Part shown: piece by piece, positions 1 to 9,439 of the stretch
Layout of the letters: each line of letters opens with the position of its first letter
Position numbering within the stretch: position 1 is the stretch's first letter
Assembly: GCA_947652115.1 (NCBI GenBank)
Contig: OX393572.1
Location: forward strand, 8,862,966-8,926,965
DNA from: Blastomussa wellsi
Taxonomy: Eukaryota > Cnidaria > Anthozoa > Scleractinia > Plerogyridae
Direction of reading: 5' to 3'
Length of the DNA: 64,000 nt
Notes under the pieces: model-generated
Databases searched by the model: none
What the model was told of the DNA's origin: nothing
What the model saw: only the letters and a program-made list of their open reading frames with translations
Made by a program: the position numbers and the translations under genes

Positions 1-230
1 CATGTACGTACCATGGCAGAGACATACCAAAAAGTCCGAGCGACTCATAATTTGTTCAAGGCCATTGAACATGCCGGTAACCGGTCGTAACACCCCCAAG
101 ATAAAATGCCTCCGGGACGTAATGCCCCTACAAGACAGGATGCCTACTACAAGACATGATGCCCCCTATCACGATTTATACATTCCGAGAAAGTAATAAA
201 ATTATTAAATGATATGAACTACTGTAGTTT

Positions 231-420
231 ACTGGCCTGTTTGCATTACGACTAATCCATTCATGTCAGTGACAATTTCAATCTGCTCAATCCATGTGAG
301 CAACGAGTAGTAAGACAAATAACCACTGGCCTGCTTGCGTCGCCACTCATCTGTTCATGGCAATTATGACTCAGTTTTTTTCTGCTCGATCCTTGTGAGC
401 AACGAGTAGTTGGACAAATG
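231..420. repeat. Degenerate tandem duplication (about 95 bp x 2)
   Basis: Two adjacent units start near 231 and 324; each ends with GAGCAACGAGTAG (298-310 and 397-409). The units differ by substitutions and small indels. I see no coding sequence in 1-1116. Confidence 0.6.
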
Positions 421-1116
421 ACTAAGATACTTTCAGAAAATTTTCTACTGCATATACTGCTTTGTCTCGCAATGAATCTACTCTACAAGAAGCAAATGTC
501 GAGAGAAAATCTCAATCATAAACGCCTACGTCTTAAAGCGTGTGAAAACTATAAGCTTACTTACCGTTCGAAGTTGTTCCAATTGAGAGCATTCGTTCTT
601 GTACGAGTCGGCATCTTCGTTATAGTGCTCTCGAATATACTGAAAATAAGCGCAGACGAAGAGGGTTAGCCCAAAGAATTGGCTAAAATTAAAGTCCATA
701 CGTTATATTTTGGTTTACCGTTTTCAACGAAGGGGTAAATTCTGCAGGAAAAGTTTCTTTTAAGTCCACATTTAGCATCAATGATCGCGGACATCCCTCC
801 ATCTTGTTGACGTCATTGTCTAAAGAGCCCACGATATTCAACAGAAGAAGCCTTACGAAAGTTATGCGCGTTAGAATGTACGAGTGTTCGTTGGATGTTC
901 GTTGTCTAATCTCGTTCCCAGAGCCCGCGTTACCTTATCAAGCAGGTCAGCACATTATAACATCGACCTTCCGGAGGCAGGCCCGGAGATTTGGCCCGGA
1001 GGTCATCTTCGGATGTTGCGTAACGAACACTTACGACGATTATACGATGGGACCGGATGTTGATAAGTACTTTAACAACAAGTTGAAAACAAGAAGAATT
1101 TCTGCAGGTGGATGAG

Positions 1117-1499
1117 TATACCTGCCAACTCTCGCGCCTGCGGGCTGAAAACTTTGATCTCACGCCTACGAACGAAATTCTCACTCCTGTAAGGAAAATG
1201 TGAGCTGCGATAGCTCTAAATAACACATTTAAAAATATATGTAACTCCAAACAAAAGCGAGAAACAAAAATTTTCTGTAAAATGAATAAATGACGATTCT
1301 TTTCCTCGAGATTTCTGATTTTTGAAAGAAAAGAGACTGGGGACGAGTCGGTGATCTTTTTTGTGTGTGAAATGTCATCGGAAACCTTCATACGTTTTCG
1401 GAAATCTTCGTTCGCATTCGAAAATGTTCTGAAATCATCGTGATATCTTCGGAAATCCAGGCTCCTCCCACCTTTGGATAAGAAAATGTGACAGGTATA
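1117..1499. repeat. Short MITE-like repeat with TATACCTGCCA ends
   Basis: The segment begins TATACCTGCCAACT and ends TGACAGGTATA, an imperfect short terminal inverted repeat. It encodes nothing recognisable. A second segment with similar ends lies at 27950-28365, so this is probably a small non-autonomous transposon family. No target duplication was recognised. Confidence 0.4.
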
Positions 1500-1779
1500 G
1501 ATTTTCAAAATTTAAATAGAAATGATCACGACCCCGAACTGATCCCCAACCTGACCCTAAAATGACTCCGATACCGAAATTATCCCTAATTTTTTTCACG
1601 CTGACTCCCGAGTAATTTTAGAAATGGCGTTTAAGCATGGGAGTGTGTAATCAAAGATTAGAAATTGCGTTCTACAGAATTGTATTGTGATAATGGATGT
1701 TTCTCGTTTGAACGTTGGGTGTTTTTCTTCACTGGGAAGCTACTGTGATAGGTAAGTCATAACTCGGTTTATACGTATA

Positions 1780-1788
1780 CATGAATAG

Positions 1789-1820
<32 letters not shown>

Positions 1821-1960
1821 ACGTCGGTGGGAAGTATAACAATATAATCGCTCCGACGAAGGGCTAACGCTCGAAACGTCAGCACTTGAATCTCTTTACG
1901 GTGGCCAACTGACATTATCAACCCAGTTGATAAAACCAAATTATATTGTTATACGTATAC
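1780..1960 (+). repeat. Penelope-like element terminal repeat fragment
   Basis: This matches the terminal sequence found at 2682-3150 and at the 3' end of the Penelope-like element at 36.0 kb. Shared landmarks are GAAGGGCTAACGCTCGAAAC, the string CTTTACGGTGGCCAA, and a small hairpin ATCAAC/GTTGAT. It carries a hammerhead-like core (C-C-G-A-C-G-A ... GAAA) in the sense orientation. No coding sequence is attached. Confidence 0.6.
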
Positions 1961-2173
1961 ACATTGAATTTTCACTTTGAAACTACAACATTTGCGCTAA
2001 CATCGCTTAAATTATATTGCTTGAAAGCATAACATATCCAAGTATGATTCATCAAAGAGTGTATACACTCTCCATAGCATTTATTCTGTCATGGCTTCTC
2101 AATCCAGTAATTTCTCTCGGTAGAGCAGGCCTCATTTCCTCTTGACTACTGGGTAATAATTTTGAAATTGTTT

Positions 2174-2371
2174 TGGCGCAATGGCCGTCGAGCTACACAA
2201 CTCAGTAAATTTGTTTCGCCAAATGGCTGCCGAGCTACATAACTCGGTAAATTTGTTTGGCACAATGGTTGCCTCCTCCACCGTCCCCTACGTACCCACC
2301 CCGACCCACCCGTGGAGCCTGTTCACAGGCTAGCACAATGGCCGCCGAGCTACACAACTCGGTAATTGGTC
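2174..2371. repeat. Dispersed short repeat with hairpin core
   Basis: Copies of an about 46-bp unit near 2174, 2220 and 2337 (with a degenerate piece near 2262) share the core CCGAGCTACACAACTCGG, which is self-complementary at its ends. A C-rich tract separates the last copy. Nothing is encoded. Confidence 0.5.
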
Positions 2372-2681
2372 GTAAATTTATTACCGGGGCCAGCCGGAGG
2401 CTAGCCTCCTACGCAGGCGTTATTAGGGGATTGCGTTCCCGCTTGTCCCCCTTAACGCCTGCTCAACCGCGACCAACATTCCTTTCCCATTGTCTCTCGC
2501 CAGACAAACTAACCAATCAGCATTGCCTGTAGGAATTCAAAACGATCGTTATAAAATTTCCCTCTAATCCGTTCTTCGCCGGCGCTGTTGGATACAATAC
2601 TCTGGTTTATTTCAATGGTTGAAAAACTAAAATATTATTTATTGTGAATACAAGAGGTAAGCGTGCGAGTCCGATTCTGTC

Positions 2682-2685
2682 ATAG

Positions 2686-2719
<34 letters not shown>

Positions 2720-3150
2720 TTCGGTGGTAAGTATAACAATATAATTTGGTTTTATCAACTGGGTTGATAATGTCAATTGGCCACCGTAAAGAGATTCAAG
2801 AGCTGACGTTTCGAGCGTTAGCCCTTCGTCGGAGCGAATCAAGGAATTGTGCGTCGTGTGTTTTTATATACAGAAAGATGGAGCTTCGCTATTGGCTGGT
2901 GCCTGGTAACGTGAAAACTTCGGAATAAATTAGTATCAACGAACTCTTTTCATTCAACTAATTTTTTCCGAAGTTTTCACGTTACCAGGCACCAGCCAAT
3001 AGCGAAGCTCCATCTTTCTGTATATAAAAACACACGACGCACAATTCCTTAATTCACTCCGACGAAGGGCTAACGCTCGAAACGTCAGCTCTTGAATCTC
3101 TTTACGGTGGCCAATTTACATCAACCCAGTTGATAAAACCAAATTATATG
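2682..3150. repeat. Inverted pair of Penelope-like terminal repeats
   Basis: About 200 bp at 2738-2938 is repeated in reverse complement at 2956-3148, around a centre near 2947. Each arm has the same terminal sequence as the Penelope-like element at 36.0-36.2 kb, including the hammerhead-like core and a ATCAAC/GTTGAT hairpin. The minus-strand arm is preceded by a tract at 2682-2735 that also precedes the fragment at 1.8 kb. There is no RT or endonuclease between the arms, so this is a terminal-repeat-only relic. Confidence 0.7.
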
Positions 3151-3602
3151 ATTCTCTCATAAGTTGGAAGGGTTAATATTTTGGGAAAGATGATCTCTCT
3201 CCCATGAACACAACAGTGGATCAGAAATATTTATTTCAACGCTATAAAATGCTACAAAAGACTTCGCCAACTCGAAAACGCAAAGCAGAATTAATTTAGA
3301 AATCATCAAAGATGTCCACATCCGTGGTATTTACGAGCGAACAAATCGAAGGGTAAAATTGGAAAGAGCCAGTCAAGGCGAATACAACTTCACCGCGCTG
3401 AATCATTCATTCGACAAACTTGCCATAGAACGATTTAAAACGTCCAGCGCTGCTGGGTTAGACGGCTGGCTTGAAAATATGCATGTTCAACTTCTTCTTT
3501 CGATAGTTCATTGGCCCTTTGATTTGAGGCCTCCATTTGCTTAAAATTGGGTTTGAACAACGGCCGATTATGAACGGCGCACGCACTTGAAAGAAGTTCT
3601 GG
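3151..3602. other. No recognisable gene
   Basis: A short open frame (3359-3544) has no recognisable domain. An ATG near 3311 followed by a possible splice donor near 3352 is too weak to call an exon. Confidence 0.4.
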
Positions 3603-3672
3603 ACATGACGTCATAGCTGTCGCTGTTGGCGCGGTTGCAGTTGTGGGTTTGGCATTCTTGACATTTCGTTAA
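3603..3672 (+). pseudogene. Maverick membrane protein, C-terminal remnant
   Basis: Only the last about 20 codons survive: an Ala/Val/Gly-rich transmembrane-like segment ending in Phe-Arg and a stop at 3670-3672. The same ending is seen in the M2 gene at 41986-42351 (minus strand) and as a remnant near 34822-34883 in M3. In M1 and M2 the gene converges on the coiled-coil gene and the two stop codons overlap within one TTAA. The upstream part is missing here, so this marks the decayed left edge of M1. Confidence 0.5.
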
Positions 3673-5022
3673 CGCTGCCTTTCGACCAGAAACGCCACAA
3701 CAGCCAAAATCAGAAGCCAGGTGTGCTCTGCCAGAAAAGAGATGACCTGACCAGGTGCTTTGAATAGGAAAGAAACAATCGAGCCAATTAACCCGGGAAG
3801 AATTGAAGCAAGTTTTGTTCCAATCTCTTTCAAGCCATTTGCCAACCCTTTGCCGGTGGCTTTCAGCGAGTTTTTAATGGCGCCAACGACAGCACCAATC
3901 GTGACACCAGCAGCAAGAAGGATTGATGTAACTGTTACGCCGTATTTTTTGAAAATCTCTTTTACGCGCTCACGAAGTGGAAGCGCTCTTTCTCTTTCCT
4001 CGATCTGCGTTTGCAGACGCGCAAGCTCCTCGGTTCTTTCCGCAACTCTTTCTTCCGCGGCTTCTTTGTCAGAGGGTGTGGCGTTCTCATCGTTGATGAT
4101 TTTCTGATCTTCATCATTTTGTCGTTGAAGGTCAGTTTCTTGCTCAGGCAGTTCATCAAGCGCTCTCGTGTCGGTAAGATTTTGTTGAAGAGCGTTTCTT
4201 TCTTTTTCTATCTTATCAAGGTCTGCTCTGTGTTTATCAACCTTTTCTTGTGCTTTTGCTTTTGCTTTATTTTTTACAAGTTTTTTGAGTGAAGCCAACT
4301 CTTTCTTTTCGTTTTCGAGATCAGTTTGAAGATTTTTTTCCAGTAGCTTAAGTCTGCGCAGTTCTGCCTCATTTTCAACATTCGAACCATGTTCACCCTG
4401 AATTGTATCAATACTCGCTTGAGTTCGCTCAAGTCTGTTTCTCAGATTTTGAATCTCTTGTGTAGTTTTTTCTTTTTCTTTTTCTTTTTCTGCATCAATC
4501 TCTTAATTGTTGTTCGGCCTCTCTCAATCTCTGACGTTCTTCTCTTATGCTCTCATTATCTTGAGCAATCAGAGATTCAGCTTCTGGTCCAAGGGCTTTT
4601 TTGAACTTGTCTGTGAATTTTTTGAGAAGACCACCATTATTTCTGAAAATTTCAGTCTCACCACCTTGTGGACCAAATGATACAACTGTTGTCTCATCGC
4701 CACCCTTTTTGCTAAAACCTATTGGACCTAATTTTCCAAAGTCCAGCTTTGGGAAACTCTTTTTGATAACGTCTCTAGCTCTTTCAAGCCTTGTTTTTTT
4801 TGTCAACATTCACAAATCTTCCAACGAAGGAACTTCAGGATAGGATGTGTCAGGCAGCCCGCTCTGTTCGTGATGCCTTGTTACCAGTTCAATTTCTTCG
4901 CCACTACGGAAGGGTGTCGATGCGGTGCCCGGCACAAAAGAACCGGTTGTGTTTTGACGTTTTATCTCTTGTTCATAGGCATCGCCATCGTCATCGTTGT
5001 CAAACTCTCCACCTTCCGTCAT
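3669..5022 (-). pseudogene. Maverick coiled-coil / membrane protein, interrupted (M1)
   Basis: The predicted protein has an acidic low-complexity N-terminus, a central charged coiled coil, and a C-terminal half with several Ala/Gly/Leu-rich membrane-like segments. Homologues lie at 34881-36009 and 40885-41989. It is broken twice: an in-frame TGA at 4810-4812, and a frame change near 4490 beside a run of the hexamer CTTTTT (about 4467-4492) that lies inside the coiled-coil region. It is divergent from the capsid gene with only 38 bp between the starts, so the two probably shared a promoter region. I know no biochemical function; its place among late genes suggests a virion or membrane role. 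Confidence 0.6.
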
Positions 5023-5060
5023 TGTTGTAAAAAAATATTTTTCTGTTTAATGTAGACAAA

Positions 5061-6118
5061 ATGACGGTGCAAGCAAATCTTCGGCCAACGGACCAAGAGA
5101 AAAATATCAACGCGGTGAAATTCGAGCGTGCAGTAAAGCTCATCACCTTTGATCGTAGCGACGCCAACCCCACGGAGACCCTGAATGTTTCCGTGCCCAA
5201 GCTGAATGAGGAAGAGGTCCTCGTGCCCGGCTCGCTCGCACTGCTTTTCAACATCGACTCGACAGGAGGGGAACCCAATAACTTCCTCGTTCAAAGTTCC
5301 AAGTTTGTTGTGAAGTACGGGGGAGAAGTACTGCAGGACACGGTGGGGTATGACATCTTCAAGATCTGGGAGGACCTTTTCCTCTCGCAGGAGGAGCGGG
5401 ACAACAGGCTGCTCGATGGAATTCAAAGCGAGGACCTCTGCAAGATCCGCTCAAACGCTTAGGATAAGAAAACCTCGGGCGTCGACGCGGAAAACGCGCT
5501 CTCCCCAGTTTTCAGCACAAAATACCGAATCAGACTGGACCACCAGATCCTGACCGACCACGGAGTCTTTTACCCCCAAGCTCTTTACCAGGACCTTCTG
5601 TTTGAGCTGACCCTTGCGGTGGCCTTACAGGTTGTCAAAGGCTCTGACCCAGCAAAACTGAAATACAAGCTGACAGACATCCAGCTCGAGTACGAAATGA
5701 TGAGAAGCCCGGCTCTGGCGGAAGAAGCGCGCAGTGTTTATTCCGCTGGCAAGGAATTCGCGTACGATCACGTCCAGCTTTATCAGATGCACACCTTCGA
5801 AAAAAAACAAGGAAAGGATTAACCTCAGAGTCAACCCCCAGAGAAGGTCCATGAAAGGAATCCTTCTCCTGTTCATCGAGCCTTACGCTCTGGGGGGCAG
5901 AGATACAGAAAAGTACTTACACCCCGGCCTCTCGAAAGTCAGCGTCACGGTGAACGGCTCGCCTAACATGCTGTACAACAACGGCATCTTATACAGGGAC
6001 ATGTGGGAGATGGTCCGTCGCTTCTTTTCACAGAAAAAAACGCCCCACATGAATATGACAAAGTTCTACAACGATGACAAGTTCGGGCTTTTAATCGATC
6101 TGCGCTCCATGGCAGAAG
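5061..6118 (+). pseudogene. Maverick/adintovirus-like major capsid protein, damaged (M1)
   Basis: In Maverick elements the double jelly-roll major capsid protein forms the virion shell. I assign this by gene position (divergent from the coiled-coil gene, followed by the packaging ATPase) and family resemblance; no fold was computed. The M2 homologue is at 39643-40853. Damage: an in-frame TAG at 5460-5462, a frameshift near the A8 run at about 5797-5806, and loss of the C-terminal part, where the frame runs into ATPase sequence at about 6119. The start ATG at 5061 matches the M2 start. An alternative is another structural protein. Confidence 0.6.
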
Positions 6119-6330
6119 ATGGCCAGCATAACAGCCTCCTTCCGGGAGAACGTGGCGCGATCGTTCTCTTTTACACCCCTGCGGCCAAGACCACGAAAGC
6201 CATCTTTGATGATTACGCCGGGGAACTCTCCCAGGATGAGTACAAAGGTCTTCTTTCAAAGCTTAAAGCTCGAAAGTTCGCGAATCTCGTGTTCTCGCTT
6301 CGGCACCCCTACGGAGTTATTTTGAATTGA
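6119..6330 (+). pseudogene. FtsK/HerA-type packaging ATPase, C-terminal remnant (M1)
   Basis: This piece matches the last part of the M2 ATPase (39160-39555), including the string FYTPAAKTTKAIFDDYAGEL. Walker A and Walker B are absent. It is joined directly to the truncated capsid frame, so one open frame reads from capsid into ATPase sequence. The simplest reading is an internal deletion of capsid 3' and ATPase 5' sequence, plus a 1-bp loss near the junction relative to M2. Confidence 0.55.
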
Positions 6331-6361
6331 AAAAACGGAATTTGTGAGATTATTATACACA

Positions 6362-6805
6362 ATGGCGGGAGAAGAGCTTGCTATCGCAGAGGTTATGAAC
6401 CTGCTGGAAGCCGAGCCGTCGATGCAGTTAACACACGAGCAGGTGAAGCGCCTCTCCGACAAAGATGTGGAGAATTACACCAAACGGTACGAGGCATACG
6501 TGGGCTCAAATACAACTGTCAGCTTGATCGACAGCTTCATTTTACTTGTGACCAAAGGTGTCGGAATGGTCGTTGACATAGATGACATCGATGCTTATCA
6601 AAAAGAACTCAGAAACGACTACATCATCAACAAAGAGCTCTCCAACCTGGCCGGCAGCATGGCTTTAAAGTGCGGCCGTTTTCTTGCTGTGGCCAACGCG
6701 GGGCTGATCACCGCAAAACACCTTGTTTTAAATGAGCTTTTGAAAAGCAAGAGCGAAGCAAAATCGGAAGAAATTAATGAGCATAACTCACCAACTGTTG
6801 AATAA
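6362..6805 (+). CDS. Uncharacterised Maverick late-type protein (M1)
   Basis: I do not recognise a domain. The predicted protein is mostly helical and rich in charged residues, with the shared segment LTHEQVKRLSDKDVE and a hydrophobic stretch near the middle. The M2 homologue (38647-39108) keeps about 41 residues that are missing here after EAEPS, while this copy keeps about 33 residues missing from M2. The ATG at 6362 is preceded by the AT-rich string TTATACACA. It lies between the ATPase remnant and the Pro/Ala-rich gene on the same strand. Confidence 0.6.
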   Translation: MAGEELAIAEVMNLLEAEPSMQLTHEQVKRLSDKDVENYTKRYEAYVGSNTTVSLIDSFILLVTKGVGMVVDIDDIDAYQKELRNDYIINKELSNLAGSMALKCGRFLAVANAGLITAKHLVLNELLKSKSEAKSEEINEHNSPTVE

Positions 6806-6885
6806 TTACACAGAAATAGTCGGCAATTCCTCACAAAAATTATTTTTCTTAATTGAATAAACGGAAATAATCGGCATCCCTCGCA

Positions 6886-7383
6886 ATGTCCGAAGAACAG
6901 CAACCGACCGCTGTCTCACAGATGTCTGAAGAACAGCAACCGACCGCTCCAGTCTCACAGGCAACTTCAAAAACTCCGGCAACAAAGCCTGCCAAAAATC
7001 CCAAGCGGGTAGCTGCTGGCAAAATGGTTGCTGAAAAAACACGGTTGGCACGCGAAGCGCAGAAAAAAGCCGTAGCCGAGGCTTCTGTCATAATTGCAAA
7101 CGATAAACAATCTGCACCTGCTCCGCCGGTTCCAGAGACCGCACCACCGCCCGATTCCAAAAGTTTTCAAAATGTTCTCAGCACAAACCAATGGGTCTCT
7201 ATTATTGGAATCGGCGCTACACTTGTTACAACCTAAGTCAACCGTGAAGACATCCGAGCCTTTTTTAAGGCACGGGCACCGGCATCTGCACCTGCACCGG
7301 AAGAACCTGCACCTGCACCCCCATCTGCAACGCCACCCAAAAAGGCATTCGCCCGATGGACTAAAGCAGCAAAAATCTTTTGA
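6886..7383 (+). pseudogene. Pro/Ala-rich Maverick membrane protein with nonsense codon (M1)
   Basis: The N-terminus repeats MSEEQQPTA twice and continues as a Lys/Ala-rich and Pro-rich low-complexity region. A hydrophobic segment with the string WVSIIGIGATL follows, then a TAA at 7234-7236. The frame stays open past that stop for a Pro/Ala-rich tail to a TGA at 7381-7383. The M2 homologue is at 38087-38566. It looks like a small single-pass membrane protein of the element; function is unknown. Confidence 0.55.
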
Positions 7384-7417
7384 ACATATACCACAGAAGC
7401 ATACACCAACATCGCAA

Positions 7418-7684
7418 TGGGGAAAGCATACTACCAACGGTTAAAAAACATCGCAGCAGTTACAGATATTGGTTTTGGTTTGGGGGTGGTGACGTATCAG
7501 TGCCTTAAAAGTGGCAGTTGTTTGTTCAAAAGCCTCTCGTAGTCGAGCTACTTGACGAGGAGCAATTTTGGAGTTTAAAAGATGTAGAAAAGCAGCTGTT
7601 GAAAAAAAAATACTACAAAAAAATCAAGACGAGTCTACTAAAGAAGAGCTAAAACAAATAATAAAAGAAATGTTGCCCGAGTAA
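7418..7684 (+). pseudogene. Small Maverick membrane protein, decayed (M1)
   Basis: An ATG at 7418 opens a basic N-terminus followed by a hydrophobic Gly-rich segment (AAVTDIGFGLGVV), then a stop near 7540. A Lys-rich tail in shifted frames continues to a TAA at 7682-7684. The M2 counterpart (about 37801-38060, minus strand) shows the same order and is also broken. Length and make-up suggest a small virion or membrane protein; no known family is recognised. Confidence 0.45.
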
Positions 7685-7718
7685 TTTCGATTTAAATATT
7701 TCTCTCTTCTATATAAAT

Positions 7719-7934
7719 ATGTCCGACAACAAGCTCGTAAAAATCGTCATGGATGCCGCCATCCTTACCGGCCTCGCTGCTGGCATAGGCTGGGTGGCCA
7801 AAGAAACGTTCAAGAAAAGTTTTACAGGTAACCCTTCTATCGAAAACTACGCATTGTTCACAGCTGTCATGACGGGGAGCGTTGCGCTCAAAAAGTACCT
7901 GGAGGACCAGAAAATCCTTCCCACCAATGCCTAG
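7719..7934 (+). CDS. Small Maverick hydrophobic protein, intact 71 aa (M1)
   Basis: The start MSDNKLVK is followed by a Gly/Ala-rich hydrophobic segment (ILTGLAAGIGWVA) and a second one near residues 46-55, so a small membrane protein is likely. A TATATAAAT string sits immediately upstream of the ATG. M2 keeps only the first 14 codons (37769-37728) before Penelope-like sequence begins. Function unknown. Confidence 0.6.
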   Translation: MSDNKLVKIVMDAAILTGLAAGIGWVAKETFKKSFTGNPSIENYALFTAVMTGSVALKKYLEDQKILPTNA

Positions 7935-8014
7935 CTGAAGCGCTGCTTTTGTTAACCCTGTCGTTGACCCCAGATTCTTTTTCTTATTTGAAAATACTTC
8001 ATAATATATAAAAC

Positions 8015-8412
8015 ATGGCGAGTGTCGCGATTATGGTTGGCGGGGCTGTGTTGAACGCAGCGGCTTCCATCGGCGGTGATTATCTCGCGAGGGCTAGAAG
8101 AAAAAGTGCGCCATGATAAAGCTCTCGAGGCGTACCAAGCTGCGTACGCAAAATACGCGCGTGACCGCACCAAACCTCTCGACTGGATTGCGACAAACGC
8201 GCAAATAAAGGAGGAGGCCAAGCAGAACTTCACCAACACTGACTACGCCTTCAAACTCTACAACAGGCTGCACCCTGAAGAACGGATGGCACCTCCCAAA
8301 GAGCCCAAGTTCTCTGATTTCTATCAGCCAAGCGAGCAGCAGAAAAGGGGTGAACTCGCGTTCGTGCGCCGGGGCGCTCGCTCTGGGTTACGCAGCCTTC
8401 CGGTTCCTTTAA
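8015..8412 (+). pseudogene. Small Maverick protein with N- and C-terminal hydrophobic segments, two frameshifts (M1)
   Basis: The ATG at 8015 follows ATATATAAAAC and opens a hydrophobic N-terminus (MASVAIMVGGAVLNAAA). The frame shifts near 8090-8105 into a hydrophilic helical region (KALEAYQAAYAKYARD, then KEPKFSDFYQPSEQQK) and again near 8365-8380 into a short hydrophobic tail that stops at 8410-8412. It precedes the integrase by 21 bp. No family with a known function is recognised. Confidence 0.5.
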
Positions 8413-8433
8413 ACTTTTTTCTCTTTTATAGTG

Positions 8434-9429
8434 ATGGATGCCAAACTCGCAAAGATATACTACGGCCCGGTGGGATATTGGAAAGGCCTTGCCGCTATCA
8501 AAAAATTATCCGAGGCCGCCAAGGTGCCAGAAGACACTGCAAAAAAGTGGCTGGTCAAGCAAGCCCTCTGGGAGATTTACCTGCCCGCTCCGAGGCACAT
8601 TCCTCGGCCAAAATTCGACGCGCCCACACCTAACGCGGTCCACCAGGTGGACCTTCTTTTTCTGCCACACGACAAACTGCCCCGCGGGCGCAAAGTTTTC
8701 AAATACACGCTGACCGCCGTCGACGTGGCCAGCCGCTACAAAGAGGCCGAACCCTTGACTTCGAAAAATTCTGATGAGATTGCCCAGGCCTTTCAGAAGA
8801 TTTACAAACGCGGACCTTTGAAATGGCCTCAACTGCTGAAGGTTGATCCCGGGCGCGAATTCATGGGCGCCGTCTCAAAAGAAATGGAAAAGCACAAAAC
8901 AAATATCCGGCGCGGACGCGTTGACATTCACCGCGACCAGGCCATTGTTGAACGTTTCAACCGCACCCTTGCCGAGCGCTTGTTCGGGCACCAGTACGCC
9001 GTTGAAATGCGTCTCCCAGAGGGCGAGCGGTCCACTGCGTGGGTGAAAAGACTTCCTGCAGTTGTTGCCGCTTTGAACAACGAAAAAACCCGGGTGACGG
9101 GGAAAAAACCTGCGGAAGCGATCAAAGAAAAAGCTGTTTCTGCGTAGCCCTCAACTCCTTATTTTCGGTCTGTTGGGAAGGCCGAAAAAATCCTCCCCTC
9201 TTTTGTCCAAGTTCGCTATCTCTATTATCCGGGAGAGCGTGAAGGGGGCGCAAGAAGGGCCACAGATCCGATCAGGTCGTTGAAAGTTTATAACATTGAA
9301 AGAGTTTGGATCAAACCAAATCAACCCGTTCTCTACTATTTGCACGACGGGCCGAAGCGCGGTTTTGTGCGTGAAGAGCTCATGGTTGGCCCTCCACACA
9401 CCACTCTTCCTCCGTCTGACGTCTCCTAA
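8434..9429 (+). pseudogene. Maverick retroviral-type integrase (DDE) with internal nonsense codon (M1)
   Basis: Polinton integrases insert the element into host DNA. A rve-type catalytic core is visible: first Asp in HQVDLLF, second in KVDPGREF, Glu in IVERFNRTL. The ATG at 8434 is chosen over the upstream GTG at 8431. An in-frame TAG at 9145-9147 interrupts the gene. The same frame then stays open through a chromodomain/SH3-like C-terminal region (VRYLYYPGE, then DGPKRGFVREEL) to a TAA at 9427-9429. The core is therefore complete, but the tail is cut off unless the stop is read through. Confidence 0.8.
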
Positions 9430-9439
9430 ATGTGAAATT

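Noticed and set aside
930..1508. 192-aa minus-strand open frame
   Set aside because: No domain, biased composition, and it overlaps a MITE-like repeat.
3760..4292. Plus-strand open frames opposite the coiled-coil gene
   Set aside because: They are antisense shadows of the repetitive Lys/Glu-rich coding strand.
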